Source: Haliea sp. E1-2-M8 (lineage in GTDB: Bacteria; Pseudomonadota; Gammaproteobacteria; Pseudomonadales; Halieaceae). Taken from it: 64,000 nt of DNA. The DNA is taken from positions 142,024 to 206,023 of the forward strand of contig NZ_JAUTDR010000007.1 in NCBI RefSeq assembly GCF_030649675.1, written 5' to 3'. Shown here piece after piece: positions 27,069 through 36,358 of the stretch (within the stretch, counting starts at the first letter, position 1; each line of letters starts with the position of its first letter). The position numbers were made by a program, and so were the translations under genes. The notes beneath the pieces are model-generated. The model was not told where the DNA came from and searched no databases. It worked only from the letters and a program-made list of their open reading frames with translations.

Positions 27069-27449
27069 ATGAAAACCGTGCACGACCTGGTTCAGGAAGC
27101 CAAATCACACATTCGCGAAACCGGCCTTGAGAACTGCGATGAGGCAATCAAGCAGGCGGATCTGTTGATCGATGTTCGCGAGGCCGATGAATTTCACGCT
27201 GGCCATCTGCCTGGTGCGATCAATATTCCCCGGGGCATTCTGGAGTTCAAGCTGACCAATGATCCAAATTTTGAAGACCGCAGTCTAAAAACGGTGCTGT
27301 ATTGCAAGAACAGTGGACGCTCGGCGCTCGCTGCCGCGGCGATGAAAACCATGGGCTATGCCCATGTACAGATCGTCGCTGGCGGCATTGACGCCTGGCA
27401 GGCTGCAGGGCGCCCGGTCGTGAACCCGCAATTGCCGGAGTTCGATTAG
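27069..27449 (+). CDS. Single-domain rhodanese-like protein
   Basis: 126 residues. Rhodanese fold: LLIDVREADEFHAGHLPGA and the active loop CKNSGRSALAA with the sulfur-accepting Cys, ending GGIDAWQAAGRP. It should carry a persulfide between a donor and acceptor thiol. The N-terminal ~28 residues are an extra helical extension. TTGGAG ribosome site. Its company in the window (persulfide-dioxygenase fusion and YeeE proteins at 31-33.5 kb) suggests reactive-sulfur handling. Confidence 0.93.
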   Translation: MKTVHDLVQEAKSHIRETGLENCDEAIKQADLLIDVREADEFHAGHLPGAINIPRGILEFKLTNDPNFEDRSLKTVLYCKNSGRSALAAAAMKTMGYAHVQIVAGGIDAWQAAGRPVVNPQLPEFD

Positions 27450-27521
27450 TCCTTGCCTCATCAGTCACCTGGCAACCATGCAATAGTTGGTTCTGGTGGA
27501 TATTCAGGAAGGGGCGTGGGC

Positions 27522-29642
27522 TCAAGCGCTGTTGCGGTCAGCGAAGAATTCGATGAACCGGGTATCCTCTCGAATGGAATCGTAATAGGGCAGATAGGGC
27601 TCGATAAACGGCATAACCCGGCTCGGTTCTTCAAGGGCTGAGCGCAGGCATTCAAGTGTGGCGGTGACGGCGGCCTCGGCCATGGCCAGCGTCCGGCACG
27701 CGTAATTGCGCTGGTTGGCCAGTTCTGCCAAGTCCTGAGTGGCTTCGCGCAGCCAGGTTCGCACCAGATGTTCGGTTTCCTCGGTGTTTCCTTCGGCCGA
27801 CGCGATCATGGCCATGGCCAGATTGTAGTTGGGGGCAAAGTTGAATTTGCCGGCATCCCGTTCCCCTTCCACGCGCGCCCGCGCCTCCGGCAGCGAGGGG
27901 GACATGGAATCGCTGCCGCCCTGCAGCCGGTGGGTGATGATGCGGGCCAGGTTGACATCGGGGAGGCCGGTAAAAGTCCAGTCCCTGGTGGATCGCCCCG
28001 CCTCCTGATAGCCGTCCAAAAGCGCGAGCGCGCCCTGGTAATCCCTGGCGGCGATATGCGCCTCCCACATCCGAAGCGGAACTACCGTCTCGCCGTATTC
28101 CTGTTCCAGCGCTTTCAGTGCCCCCAGCATACGGCCCGGTTCGCGGTGCTCGCGCACCCGCATCGTGCTCCGCAAAGCCGCCAACCCCAAGCTTTCGAGG
28201 CTGGTATTCTCGAGCACCTCGATGGCCTCATCATAGCGGTGAAGGATTATCAGATTGCTGGGCAGCCTGAGGGCCCAATAGTGGCTCCTGGGGTCCAGGC
28301 TCTGCCCTTGCCTGATCGACTCGAGCATGCCGTCGTAGTCACCCTGGCGGCGCTGTATCCAGGACTGCAGGTCCAGTACCTGGACATCGCTAGGCCGCAA
28401 CGCCCGGGCCCGGCTTATCAGTTCGTAGGCGCGGTCGTTGTCCTTCAGGATGTAGTATGTGTAATAGGCCTGTGCGATCAGGTATTCGGAGGACTTGGGC
28501 GCCAGCGCGCGTATTTGCTCCAATATTTGCTCCAGACGCAGGATCGAATCGGGATCTGGTCGACGGAAGTTCAGAAAGCTTAGCGAGCCAGCCAGCTCAG
28601 CCCAGGCCCGCACAAATCCCGGGTCCAGTTCAACAGCCCTTTCCATGGCGGCGATATACGCTGGACTGCTGATCACCTGGGTTTCCCTGAGCTCCACCGC
28701 CTCATGGTAGGCGCGATAGGCAGCCATATTGTCGGTTGGGAGCACGTTCAGTCCCGCCACGTCCTGCCGGGTCAGGGTGGAGTTCAAGGCCGCTGCCACC
28801 GAGCGGGCAATTTCCGCCTGAATGGCGAAGATGTTGGTCGGGGTCAGTTCCCGATCATACTGCTGGGCCCAGAGGTGACCATCGGAAAGCGCATCGATCA
28901 GCTGCACATTGATACGGATCTGGTCGCCGACACGTTGAACGCTACCCTCCAGGATTGCGTTCGCCCCCAGTTCACGGCCGATTTCCCGGATGTTGCGTTC
29001 GCTGTTGCGGTACTCGGATACCGAAGTGCGTGAGATGACATGGATCGACTCGAGTTGCGCCAGCTGGGTGAGCAGGTCATCGTGCACCCCATTGGCGAAG
29101 AATTCGCCATCGTCCTTCAATCCGGCGGAACTGAAAGGCAGCACTGCGACTATGGGGGTGGCGGATGCAGACACGTTGCCTGCAGCCGGGAAAGAACCTT
29201 CGAACATCCTTATTGCACCGAAGATAACCAGCGCTACCAGGCCGGCGAGGAGCCCAACGCGCAGCCAGATTCTCTCGCGGCGTTGGGGCCGCTGAGCTGG
29301 AGCTTCGTCCTCCAGAGGCGGCGGGAAGTGGCTAATAAATCCCCGCCGCACGACGGTCTCGATATAGGCGTTCCTGTCGTCCGGTGTCAGCTTTTGGCGC
29401 AGGATGGAAATGCAGCGGTTGATGGCGTCGTCGGACACGATTCGTTCGCCCCACACCGCGCCCAACAGATCATCCCGGGAAATCAGCTTTTCCTGATGAG
29501 CCAGAAAGTAATCCAGTAGCTTGGCTACCTGCGGCTCAAGCCGCTGGGTAGTGGTCCCATCGGATAGATCACCCGTGCTGGCATCAAAACGCCAATGGCC
29601 GAATGCCTGGGACGTGGCGCCCGGAGCCTCCGTAGCGTTCAT
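27522..29642 (-). CDS. CadC-like membrane regulator with TolB-like and TPR region
   Basis: 706 residues from ATG 29642; an upstream GTG at 29693 is an alternative. Order: winged helix of the OmpR/CadC type (about 15-105: LEPQVAKLLDYFLAHQEKLI, RDDLLGAVWGERIVSDDAIN, VETVVRRGFI-like end), one transmembrane helix (IWLRVGLLAGLVALVIFGAI), a TolB-N-like adenylate-cyclase-associated region (IVAVLPFSSAG, LTQLAQLESIHVISRTSV), and tetratricopeptide repeats to the end. It would bind DNA from the membrane and sense a periplasmic signal. The target is unknown; divergent neighbour is the beta-propeller gene at 29933. Confidence 0.86.
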   Translation of the reverse strand: MNATEAPGATSQAFGHWRFDASTGDLSDGTTTQRLEPQVAKLLDYFLAHQEKLISRDDLLGAVWGERIVSDDAINRCISILRQKLTPDDRNAYIETVVRRGFISHFPPPLEDEAPAQRPQRRERIWLRVGLLAGLVALVIFGAIRMFEGSFPAAGNVSASATPIVAVLPFSSAGLKDDGEFFANGVHDDLLTQLAQLESIHVISRTSVSEYRNSERNIREIGRELGANAILEGSVQRVGDQIRINVQLIDALSDGHLWAQQYDRELTPTNIFAIQAEIARSVAAALNSTLTRQDVAGLNVLPTDNMAAYRAYHEAVELRETQVISSPAYIAAMERAVELDPGFVRAWAELAGSLSFLNFRRPDPDSILRLEQILEQIRALAPKSSEYLIAQAYYTYYILKDNDRAYELISRARALRPSDVQVLDLQSWIQRRQGDYDGMLESIRQGQSLDPRSHYWALRLPSNLIILHRYDEAIEVLENTSLESLGLAALRSTMRVREHREPGRMLGALKALEQEYGETVVPLRMWEAHIAARDYQGALALLDGYQEAGRSTRDWTFTGLPDVNLARIITHRLQGGSDSMSPSLPEARARVEGERDAGKFNFAPNYNLAMAMIASAEGNTEETEHLVRTWLREATQDLAELANQRNYACRTLAMAEAAVTATLECLRSALEEPSRVMPFIEPYLPYYDSIREDTRFIEFFADRNSA

Positions 29643-29932
29643 GCTGCGCCCGGATCCGAAGCTGGGCAGGCTGTAAGTGGCGTGCTCCAGCACACACCAA
29701 AGGACTGAATATTCATAGGAAATTCAGTTCCTTAAAAAATATCAGCGTTGCATCGGCAAGACATCAGCGTTTCCTCAGGCAAGCGCCTATGCCACTACCG
29801 ACACTTTAACCTGATGTCGCCACGCGGGCCAGAGATCAAACCTCCCCGAATGCACGGCCGCGGTGCAACCGCCGCTGGCGGGCTGGAGCCACTCCACACT
29901 ACTGGGATCCGAGGATCCCAAGGAAGCATGAC

Positions 29933-30922
29933 ATGAACGGAAAACTCACATTTGCAACGATCGCGCTCACTGTATGTACGCTTTCCGCCCAGGCCGTCCA
30001 TGCTGGGGATAAAGCCTTTCCGAAGATCGTTCCAGCCCTCACGGGTGCGCCTCCCGAAGGTTTTACGATCGGCCGGGGGACGACGGCCTATAATAGCTCG
30101 GTAGATGGGTCGATCTACAAGGTTGACCTGCGCAGCGGGGAGGGCGAGGTCCTGGTTGCAGCGACAGACCCGGAAAACTTCAACATCTTCACCGATTGCT
30201 ACAAGCTCGGGATGCGCGTCGATCCACGCAGCAACTACCTGTTCGTGGCGGGGTGCCTAATCGGCAATGCCCTGGTTTATGACGCCGAGACTGGCGAAGA
30301 GCTCAGGAACTACACGCTGGCGCCCTTCGGGACAGTAATCAATGACCTGGCGATCACCCGGGAGGCCGTCTATTTCACAGACTTCACCGGACCGTTTCTC
30401 TACCGGCTTCCTCTGTCCAGGAATGGTCGATTGCCCGATGACAATGCTATTTTGCCGATTCCGCTCATTGGCGACAATGACGATGACCCCCTGGCCAGCC
30501 CCGCGACCGCCAACGGTATAGTGGCGACGCCAAACGGCGATGCTCTGATCATTGGGGATTCGACCACTGCACAAATCTACCGCGTGGACCCTCTCACTGG
30601 GCACTCCGACAGGATTATCGTGGAGCCGCCGCTGGTCGGATTTATCGACGGCATTGTGGCGCACAAGGGGCTGCTGTATATCCTGACTCCCTTCGGCGAT
30701 GGCTCCGGGTCGGACTGGATCCAGGTTGTTGCCCTGGACAAGGATATGTTCACAGGAACCCGGGTGGGGGTCATTATTGACCCGGATATGGACGGCGTGG
30801 CGAGCGGCGCGATGCACGGCAACTCCCTTTACGTCAACAATGCCCGCTACTCGACTTTCCCCGGCCCCGATACCGAATACTGGCTCACCAGGGTGAACAT
30901 CACGGGTGTGCAGCAGCCATAG
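29933..30922 (+). CDS. Exported SMP-30/gluconolactonase-like beta-propeller protein
   Basis: 329 residues with a clean signal peptide (cleavage near AVHAG). Repeated blade strands such as SIYKVDLRSGEGEV, NALVYDAETGEELRN and AQIYRVDPLTGHSD point to a six-bladed propeller of the SMP-30/lactonase type. No clear metal-ligand set can be assigned by eye. Preceded by the divergent CadC-like regulator, which could control it. Substrate unknown; periplasmic location is inferred from the signal. Confidence 0.72.
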   Translation: MNGKLTFATIALTVCTLSAQAVHAGDKAFPKIVPALTGAPPEGFTIGRGTTAYNSSVDGSIYKVDLRSGEGEVLVAATDPENFNIFTDCYKLGMRVDPRSNYLFVAGCLIGNALVYDAETGEELRNYTLAPFGTVINDLAITREAVYFTDFTGPFLYRLPLSRNGRLPDDNAILPIPLIGDNDDDPLASPATANGIVATPNGDALIIGDSTTAQIYRVDPLTGHSDRIIVEPPLVGFIDGIVAHKGLLYILTPFGDGSGSDWIQVVALDKDMFTGTRVGVIIDPDMDGVASGAMHGNSLYVNNARYSTFPGPDTEYWLTRVNITGVQQP

Positions 30923-31039
30923 CGGAAGGTACCGCACCGGGCGGTAGCGCACAGAAGATATTTGCCAGCAGCGTGATACTCGGCACGCACAGCCGATTGA
31001 CGGAGGGCACCGTCATGGGGCTGCCACTGGAGAAGTGCC

Positions 31040-32425
31040 ATGTTCTTTCAGCGCTTGAAGACGCCCGGTCTGGGCCACAACTCCTACGTTGTGGGCTGCG
31101 GAGAAGGCCTTGCGGTCGTTATAGATCCCCGGCGGGACGTGGATGAATATCTGGATCTTACCCGGGAGAACAATCTGACGATCGTATACATCCTGGAGAC
31201 GCATCGGCAGGAAGATTTCGAATTCGGGTCCGCCACTCTCGCAGAGATGACAGGAGCCAAAATCGTCAGCGGCTGTCATGAGCTCTTCGGAGACACGGAT
31301 ATCAAGCTGAAGGACGGCGAGGAGCTGGAAGTGGGTACAACGCGCTTCGTCGTGCTCGAGACGCCAGGCCATACACCGGAGAGCGTTACTTACGCGGTCT
31401 ACGTCGAGGGCGCCGGCGATAAATGCTGGGGTGTTTTCACCGGCGATACGCTGTTTGTGGGCGATACCGGACGCACCGATCTGACCGATCCGGAAAAAAC
31501 GCGGGAGAATGCCGGCATCCTGTACGATTCGGTTCACGCCAGAATCGCCCCGCTGGGTGATCAGGCGCTGCTCTATCCTGCACACGGTGCGGGCTCGGCA
31601 TGCGGCGGCAATATTTCTGATCGCGACGACTCCACGCTGGGTATTGAGAAAGGAACAAACCCCGTCTTCGAGAAGAGCCGCAGCGAGTTTGCTGACCATA
31701 AGTTTGCCGAGAAAATGGCGCGCCCTCCGCATTTCCGGCATATGGAAGAGGTAAACCTGTTGCCCGGCCGGCCGCTCCCCTCGCCGGCGAAGTTCCGGGT
31801 TCTTCAACCGAGGGAGTTTCAGCAAAGGATGCAGGAAGGGCTGGTGATCGACACCCGCTCCCCGGAAGCCTTTGCCGGCGCGCACATCGCGTCATCCTAC
31901 AACGTCTGGCTCGATGGCCTGCCGGCTATCGGCAGCTGGGTCGCAAATGGCAGCAGCCGTATCTTTCTCGTAGTGGACAGCCCCGAGGACATCGACACGG
32001 CGGTCAAGTCCCTCGCGCGCATAGGTATCGACAGCGTGGAAGGTGTCCTGCTCAGCGGCGTTGAAGCCTGGCGCGAGCAGGGGCTGCCAATCGAAACGCT
32101 CGCGACCACAAGTGCGCACGAAGTCGCGGGCTGGAACGAGCAGGAGCGCGTCCAGATTGTTGACGTTCGCGACGAGTACGAGTGGAACGAGAAGCATATT
32201 CCGGGCGCGATTCACCACTTTGTCGGCGATCTGGAAAAAAACCTGCCCCAGCTGCCCAAGGATAGCGAGATTGTCGTGCACTGTAGCGTCGGGCATCGCT
32301 CGGGGGTTGCTGCGAGCATCCTCAAGCGCAACGGTTTTGAGCGGGTGCATAACATGCTCGGCGGCATTACGGCCTGGGAAAAGCTGGACCTGCCGCTCGA
32401 GAAATCAGACAAGGCGAAAACGTAA
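31040..32425 (+). CDS. Persulfide-dioxygenase-like metallo-beta-lactamase fused to two rhodanese domains
   Basis: 461 residues. Residues 1-240 are a beta-lactamase fold of the ETHE1/Blh type, but the classic THxHADH is replaced by ETHRQEDFEFG (His55, Asp59 retained), a substitution common in the fusion subfamily. Other ligands are LETPGHTPES and GVFTGDTLF. Residues ~255-350 form a degenerate rhodanese lacking the Cys (LVIDTRSPEAFAGAHI), and 360-455 an active one with HCSVGHRSGVAA. The fusion would oxidise glutathione persulfide to sulfite and shuttle sulfane sulfur. It is followed 8 bp later by the YeeE pair. Confidence 0.9.
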   Translation: MFFQRLKTPGLGHNSYVVGCGEGLAVVIDPRRDVDEYLDLTRENNLTIVYILETHRQEDFEFGSATLAEMTGAKIVSGCHELFGDTDIKLKDGEELEVGTTRFVVLETPGHTPESVTYAVYVEGAGDKCWGVFTGDTLFVGDTGRTDLTDPEKTRENAGILYDSVHARIAPLGDQALLYPAHGAGSACGGNISDRDDSTLGIEKGTNPVFEKSRSEFADHKFAEKMARPPHFRHMEEVNLLPGRPLPSPAKFRVLQPREFQQRMQEGLVIDTRSPEAFAGAHIASSYNVWLDGLPAIGSWVANGSSRIFLVVDSPEDIDTAVKSLARIGIDSVEGVLLSGVEAWREQGLPIETLATTSAHEVAGWNEQERVQIVDVRDEYEWNEKHIPGAIHHFVGDLEKNLPQLPKDSEIVVHCSVGHRSGVAASILKRNGFERVHNMLGGITAWEKLDLPLEKSDKAKT

Positions 32426-32433
32426 GAGCGGGT

Positions 32434-32943
32434 ATGGAATACGAAGGCGGTGCATGGTCACCCTATCTCGTCGGCGCACTGATCGGTGTCCTGTCGATGG
32501 CAACGTTTTATTTCTCTGACAAACCCCTGGGGATATCGACGGCTTACGCACGCCTGGCGGGCCTGGTCGGCAACCTTGTCGCCAAAAACCATACAGGGAC
32601 GCTCAAGTTCTATCAGGACAAGACGCCGAAGATCGAGTGGGGCGTGATGCTGCTGTTCGGCGTGGTCCTGGGGGCATTCATAGCCGCGTATACCGGCGGC
32701 GAGATCGCAGCGGCCTGGGTTCCGCCGCTGTGGCAGGAACGGTTCGGCCCGGAGGCCGGGCTGCGCGCGGGTGTGGCCTTCCTGGGCGGCGTGATCATGG
32801 CTTACGGTGCCAGGCTTGCTGGCGGCTGCACCAGCGGCCACGGCATCAGTGGCGCCCTGCAGCTCTCGGTGAGCTCGTGGCTCGCGATGCTGTGTTTCTT
32901 CGCGGGTGCCGTGGTGACCGCGATGCTCCTTTTTGGCCTTTGA
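32434..32943 (+). CDS. YeeE/YedE-family half-transporter (first)
   Basis: 169 residues, about four transmembrane helices. The diagnostic motif ARLAGGCTSGHGISG near residue 130 carries the Cys that passes thiosulfate through YeeE-type transporters. Together with the next gene it makes one full two-half transporter of sulfur anions (thiosulfate or sulfide-derived species). Begins eight bases after the dioxygenase-rhodanese gene, so this is an operon. Confidence 0.92.
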   Translation: MEYEGGAWSPYLVGALIGVLSMATFYFSDKPLGISTAYARLAGLVGNLVAKNHTGTLKFYQDKTPKIEWGVMLLFGVVLGAFIAAYTGGEIAAAWVPPLWQERFGPEAGLRAGVAFLGGVIMAYGARLAGGCTSGHGISGALQLSVSSWLAMLCFFAGAVVTAMLLFGL

Positions 32944-32950
32944 GGATACC

Positions 32951-33538
32951 ATGAGCGCCGAGCACACCGCCCCACTCGAAGACAAGGAAGCTCCCGGCAA
33001 GCCTGATTCCATGCCGCAGCTCGTCCTCGGATTTGTCTTCGGTATTGTATTCGGGTTTCTGCTGCAGAAGGGTGGCGTGGCGAAGTACGAAGTGCTCATG
33101 GGCCAGTTCCTGCTCACGGATTTCACGGTAATCAAAGTCATGCTCAGCGCCATCGTGGTCGGGATGGTCGGCATCTTTTCGATGCAGGCGCTGGGCCTGG
33201 TAAAACTGCACGTAAAGCCCACCCGCTATGCCGCCAATATCACCGGCGGGTTGCTCTTCGGCATTGGCCTGGGGCTACTGGGCTACTGCCCAGGAACCGG
33301 GGCGGCGGCGTTGGGGCAGGGGAGCTACGATGCGATACCCGGCATCCTGGGGCTTATGGCAGGAAGTTATATTTATGCTGAGACGTCGGGTTATCTCGGT
33401 TCGACCATGCAGAACATCGGCAATCGTGGCCGCATCATGCTGCCGGATCTCATCGGCACGCGGGTGCCCGTATTTCTGCTGATATTCGTGCCACTGCTGG
33501 TGGCAAGCCTCTTCATTCTGCAACGCCTGACGCCCTGA
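32951..33538 (+). CDS. YeeE/YedE-family half-transporter (second)
   Basis: 195 residues from the ATG with GAGGA upstream, seven bases after the first half. Polar N-terminus of ~22 residues, then helices with [15 protein letters not shown] and the second conserved Cys motif [17 protein letters not shown] near residue 115. These two halves correspond to the duplicated repeats of larger YeeE proteins. The final gene of the sulfur module: persulfide oxidation fused to sulfur relay, plus import or export of the sulfur compound. Confidence 0.92.
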   Translation: MSAEHTAPLEDKEAPGKPDSMPQLVLGFVFGIVFGFLLQKGGVAKYEVLMGQFLLTDFTVIKVMLSAIVVGMVGIFSMQALGLVKLHVKPTRYAANITGGLLFGIGLGLLGYCPGTGAAALGQGSYDAIPGILGLMAGSYIYAETSGYLGSTMQNIGNRGRIMLPDLIGTRVPVFLLIFVPLLVASLFILQRLTP

Positions 33539-33821
33539 ACGCTAATACGTCGCCATTTGGCAGGACGTACAGCCAGCGCGGGTGGTCCAGGCCCTCGGCA
33601 AAGGCCGTCACCTTCATGTCCGCAGCCGGAGTCGGAGTGGCGCCGTCTGTCCATCCGACCGCAGGCGCGATGTTGACGGTGGGGATCAGGGTGCTATTGG
33701 GCGGCGGCAGTTCCGGGCTGGGGCCGGTCCCGGCTTGCGCCGGCAACCGTGCATACTCTCCGCAGGCAGAGAGAAGGGCAATCAAGGGTAGCAATGCCAA
33801 GGTGAATGCGGTCTTTCTCAA
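33513..33821 (-). pseudogene. Truncated lipoprotein start of a sorbosone/PQQ-type sugar dehydrogenase
   Basis: Lipoprotein signal with lipobox LLSAC, then a Pro-rich linker and the family block [19 protein letters not shown] leading to NGDVL. Intact proteins of this type exceed 400 residues and continue with the beta-propeller; here homology ends at about 33543 where the YeeE gene ends in the opposite direction. Only a ~90-residue N-terminal stub remains, so a deletion has joined the two loci. Confidence 0.7.
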
Positions 33822-34138
33822 GGCAGCGGTCCCCGTGTTGGATTCGTGCGGTCAATCTTCGCTGAAGAAATTGTTTACTGGATCTGGTTGCATTCAGCTT
33901 GCAGGACTAAGGCAATCGAATCCGTGCGGTGTCGAACTGAGCAAAAAAGTGGTGTGCCGGGTGCTGGTGGTCGGGACACCGTCATGCTTGCCACATTCGG
34001 CATCCAAAGTTTTTGGCTTGACATGCATCACATGCATCAATTGCTAATCGACGGGAACCGACTACCCTGAATAGAGTCGGGATCTGGTCGGTGGGTGTTT
34101 CTATCCACAGTCCTTTGCTCCCGTCAGGGGGGGTGACC
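33822..34138. other. Intergenic region ahead of Crp/Fnr copy B
   Basis: No gene. It contains a tandem CATGCATCA duplicated at 34022-34030 and 34031-34039 immediately after TTGACA (34018), which may be a -35 box with an operator. TGCAT elements are a plausible regulator site but nothing more can be said. Confidence 0.35.
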
Positions 34139-34837
34139 ATGAAGCATGGACCGGACCGAAATAACTTGCTCTTGCGCTTGCCTCAAAAGGTAAAACAGCG
34201 GGTATTTCCACAGTTGCGCCAGATCGAGCTGCCTCGGGAGAAGGAGATCGACACCGCTGGCGAGAAAGTGAAGTCCGTCTATTTCCCGGCCGACTGCCTC
34301 ATCTCACTTACTCAGGACACGCTCGACGGCCACTCGAGCCAGGTGTCGGTCGTGGGCCACGAGGGCCTCGTCAACATCGCGATTATTATGGGCGCGGACA
34401 GCACACCCAGTCGGGCCGTTGTCGTGAGTGCCGGTACGGCCTACCGGCTGCCTACCACCGATCTCAAGCGCGAATTCGAAAACGATGCCGCCGTGCGCAT
34501 GCTGTTGCTGCGCTACTTCCAGGCCGTGATCACCCAGGTGGCCCACAATGCCGTTTGCAATCGGCACCACGCTATCGATCAGCAATTGTGCCGCTGGCTG
34601 CTGCTGTCCCTGGACAGGTTGCCGACCAACGAGCTGACCATGACCCAGGAATCGATCGCCAACATGCTGGGTGTGCGCCGGGAAAGCGTGACCGAGGCGG
34701 CCGGCAGACTGCAGAAACTGGGTATCATTCGCTACCATCGGGGGCGTATCACCGTGCTTGACCGTCCGCGGCTGGAAGCACTCTGCTGCGAGTGCTACAC
34801 CGTGGTCAAGAAGGAAGCCGACCGCCTGGTGGCCTGA
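34139..34837 (+). CDS. Crp/Fnr-family transcriptional regulator (copy B)
   Basis: 232 residues from the ATG at 34139. Same layout as the regulator at 19514: sensor barrel (VYFPADCLISLTQDTLDG, VVGHEGLVNIAIIMGADS, STPSRAVVVSAGTAYRLP), a dimer helix (VAHNAVCNRHHAIDQQLCRW) and helix-turn-helix (LTMTQESIANMLGVRRESVTEAA). No cluster of four cysteines that would suggest FNR-type iron-sulfur sensing, and no cAMP-site arginine. A paralogue pair about 15 kb apart; ligand and targets unknown. CNRHH is shared exactly by both. Confidence 0.88.
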   Translation: MKHGPDRNNLLLRLPQKVKQRVFPQLRQIELPREKEIDTAGEKVKSVYFPADCLISLTQDTLDGHSSQVSVVGHEGLVNIAIIMGADSTPSRAVVVSAGTAYRLPTTDLKREFENDAAVRMLLLRYFQAVITQVAHNAVCNRHHAIDQQLCRWLLLSLDRLPTNELTMTQESIANMLGVRRESVTEAAGRLQKLGIIRYHRGRITVLDRPRLEALCCECYTVVKKEADRLVA

Positions 34838-35169
34838 CCGACACTTCGCTGATCGGCGACCTTCAGGTGAGCGAGGTCGAAGTTGGCGCTCCATCAAGGG
34901 CAGCCTCGTCTATTCATCGACCAGGCCTATGTTTGATAACGTACAGAACAATCTGTGCTTTCAGTATACAAGTGGCGTGGACACGGGTGGTTTGGATTAT
35001 CGTCGGGCAAAAGAAGTGACCGGTCTGAAAATATAAATGGCTAAGCGGTCAGAAATGCCGGGTTTTAGAAGAACTATTTTGTGCTACCGCCACCAGGGGT
35101 GTTAACTGCCTGGCGCGATGTGTCCTGCGGTTAAACACTCTTGCTATCACTTCAACAGGAGATTTAAAA
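34838..35169. other. Intergenic region with no recognised gene
   Basis: A short open frame ends at 35036 (YRRAKEVTGLKI) without a start or family. Upstream of 35170 there is CAGGAG, the ribosome site for the next gene. No terminator or repeat is evident. Confidence 0.4.
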
Positions 35170-35532
35170 ATGAAAAAGTCACTTCTCATAGGTGTAATGG
35201 TCACCCTACCGCTATCCACCTCCCTTGCCTGGGCTGACGCCCATAACTCCGACAAGGACAAGAAGCCAGCAACAACCATGACTGACAAAGACACACAAAT
35301 GCAGATGGGCAAGATGCAGGAACACATGCTCAGCATGCACGCGCAATTGCACAAGATCATGGATGCGAAAAATCCGCAGGAGCGCGAACAGCTTATGCAA
35401 GAGCACTCAAAAATGATGCAGGACCACATGCAGGTGATGCAGGGCAGGATGGACGGAGGAATGATGGGAAAGGGCAAGACGGGGGGCGACGCTAAAGGAG
35501 GCAGGATGGATGGCGGCATGAAAGACATGTAA
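35170..35532 (+). CDS. Methionine-rich exported protein
   Basis: 120 residues with a signal peptide cleaved after SLAWA. The mature part is almost entirely helical and rich in Met, His, Lys and Gln: QMQMGKMQEHMLSMHAQLHK, later MMQDHMQVMQGRMDGGMMGK. Met/His-rich periplasmic proteins of this type occur with copper-handling genes (as in PcoE/CopK-like binding), which makes Cu(I) or Ag(I) sequestration possible. The C-terminal GRMDGG repeats twice. No adjacent copper gene, so the role is inferred. CAGGAG ribosome site. Confidence 0.75.
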   Translation: MKKSLLIGVMVTLPLSTSLAWADAHNSDKDKKPATTMTDKDTQMQMGKMQEHMLSMHAQLHKIMDAKNPQEREQLMQEHSKMMQDHMQVMQGRMDGGMMGKGKTGGDAKGGRMDGGMKDM

Positions 35533-35673
35533 GGTCAGCATGTTGACCGTGATAGCTTGATCTATGCAGAGACTCGTAGCGTCGCTCTCGCGCATCCATG
35601 CGCTTCGCGACAGACGGCCATCCTGGCCGCCACCCGCGCCCTCTGGGCGCGGATTGAGCTTTCTGCCCCAGAT

Positions 35674-35711
35674 CACACAAAAAGGTCGCCATAGGCGGCC
35701 TTTTTTGTGTG
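35674..35711. terminator. Rho-independent terminator, bidirectional
   Basis: Near-perfect hairpin: CACACAAAAAGG-CGCC / GGCG-CCTTTTTTGTGTG with an ATA loop and one T-G mismatch. The A-run on one side and the T-run on the other mean it could terminate either strand. It separates the Met-rich gene from the polysaccharide locus. Confidence 0.85.
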
Positions 35712-35999
35712 ATTGGTGGATGGACCGGCGGCGGGAGTTGATATATAAACCTAAGTCATTGATATATATGGCTTATGACTACGAAATGCGAAAGCGTGTA
35801 CCGTCAGATATACCGTCAAATACTCTTACGCCTCGGGTTCAATGGAGGATTCACTGCCAACGCTTGAGTGGGGGAGGATAGCACCAGTGTCGTGAGTCTG
35901 CCATCCGGTGTGTCTTCGGGACGTCAAGCACGCGCCAAGTAAACGGCTTCCTGCCAACGCCCCCAAACCCTTGCAATCCCTCCCCACCCCCAATACCCT

Positions 36000-36014
36000 G
36001 TTCACCGTTTGAAC
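36000..36014. promoter_or_regulatory. Palindrome GTTCA-N5-TGAAC, copy 1
   Basis: GTTCACCGTTTGAAC, 102 bases ahead of the truncated MarR start; the identical 15-mer sits 102 bases ahead of copy 2. A likely MarR-type operator. Confidence 0.5.
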
Positions 36015-36055
36015 AATCAGGCACCACCCACCGGGCTGCAACCTCATGCATTCCT

Positions 36056-36067
36056 TGCGGTAGCCTG
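36056..36067 (+). promoter_or_regulatory. ops-like element, copy 1
   Basis: TGCGGTAGCCTG matches ten of twelve bases of the enterobacterial ops sequence GGCGGTAGCGTG, where RfaH is loaded onto paused RNA polymerase. It lies in a transcribed leader ahead of the polysaccharide genes, the standard place for ops. RfaH is not in the window. Confidence 0.55.
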
Positions 36068-36101
36068 CCCGACTCCCCGGTTTTCGCCACAAGCAGCACC
36101 C

Positions 36102-36344
36102 ATGCCAGACACCGAACAGCACCTCAAGGTCCTGCGCCTGCTGCAGGACAATCCCGATATCACCCAACGCCAGATGGCCCAGCAGCTGGGCATCAGCCTG
36201 GGCGGGATGAACTATTGCCTCAAGGCCCTGGTGCAGAAGGGGTGGGTGAAGATGGACAACTTCAGCCGCAACCCGAACAAGCTGAAGTACAGCTACCTGC
36301 TCACCCCGCGCGGGGTGAAGGCGAAGACGGTGCTCACCGCCTGA
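36102..36344 (+). pseudogene. EPS-associated MarR-family regulator, truncated copy 1
   Basis: 80 residues: MPDTEQHLKVLRLLQDNPD then a winged helix (ITQRQMAQQLGISLGGMNYC, ALVQKGWVKMDNFSRN). Nearly identical to the intact copy at 37298 but ends where that copy continues with a 27-residue coiled helix (RFLKRKLAEYEALK). The stop arises from divergent sequence just after VLTA. Without its C-terminal helix it may not dimerise normally, though DNA binding could remain. Confidence 0.7.
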
Positions 36345-36358
36345 TGGTAGGCCCGGCG

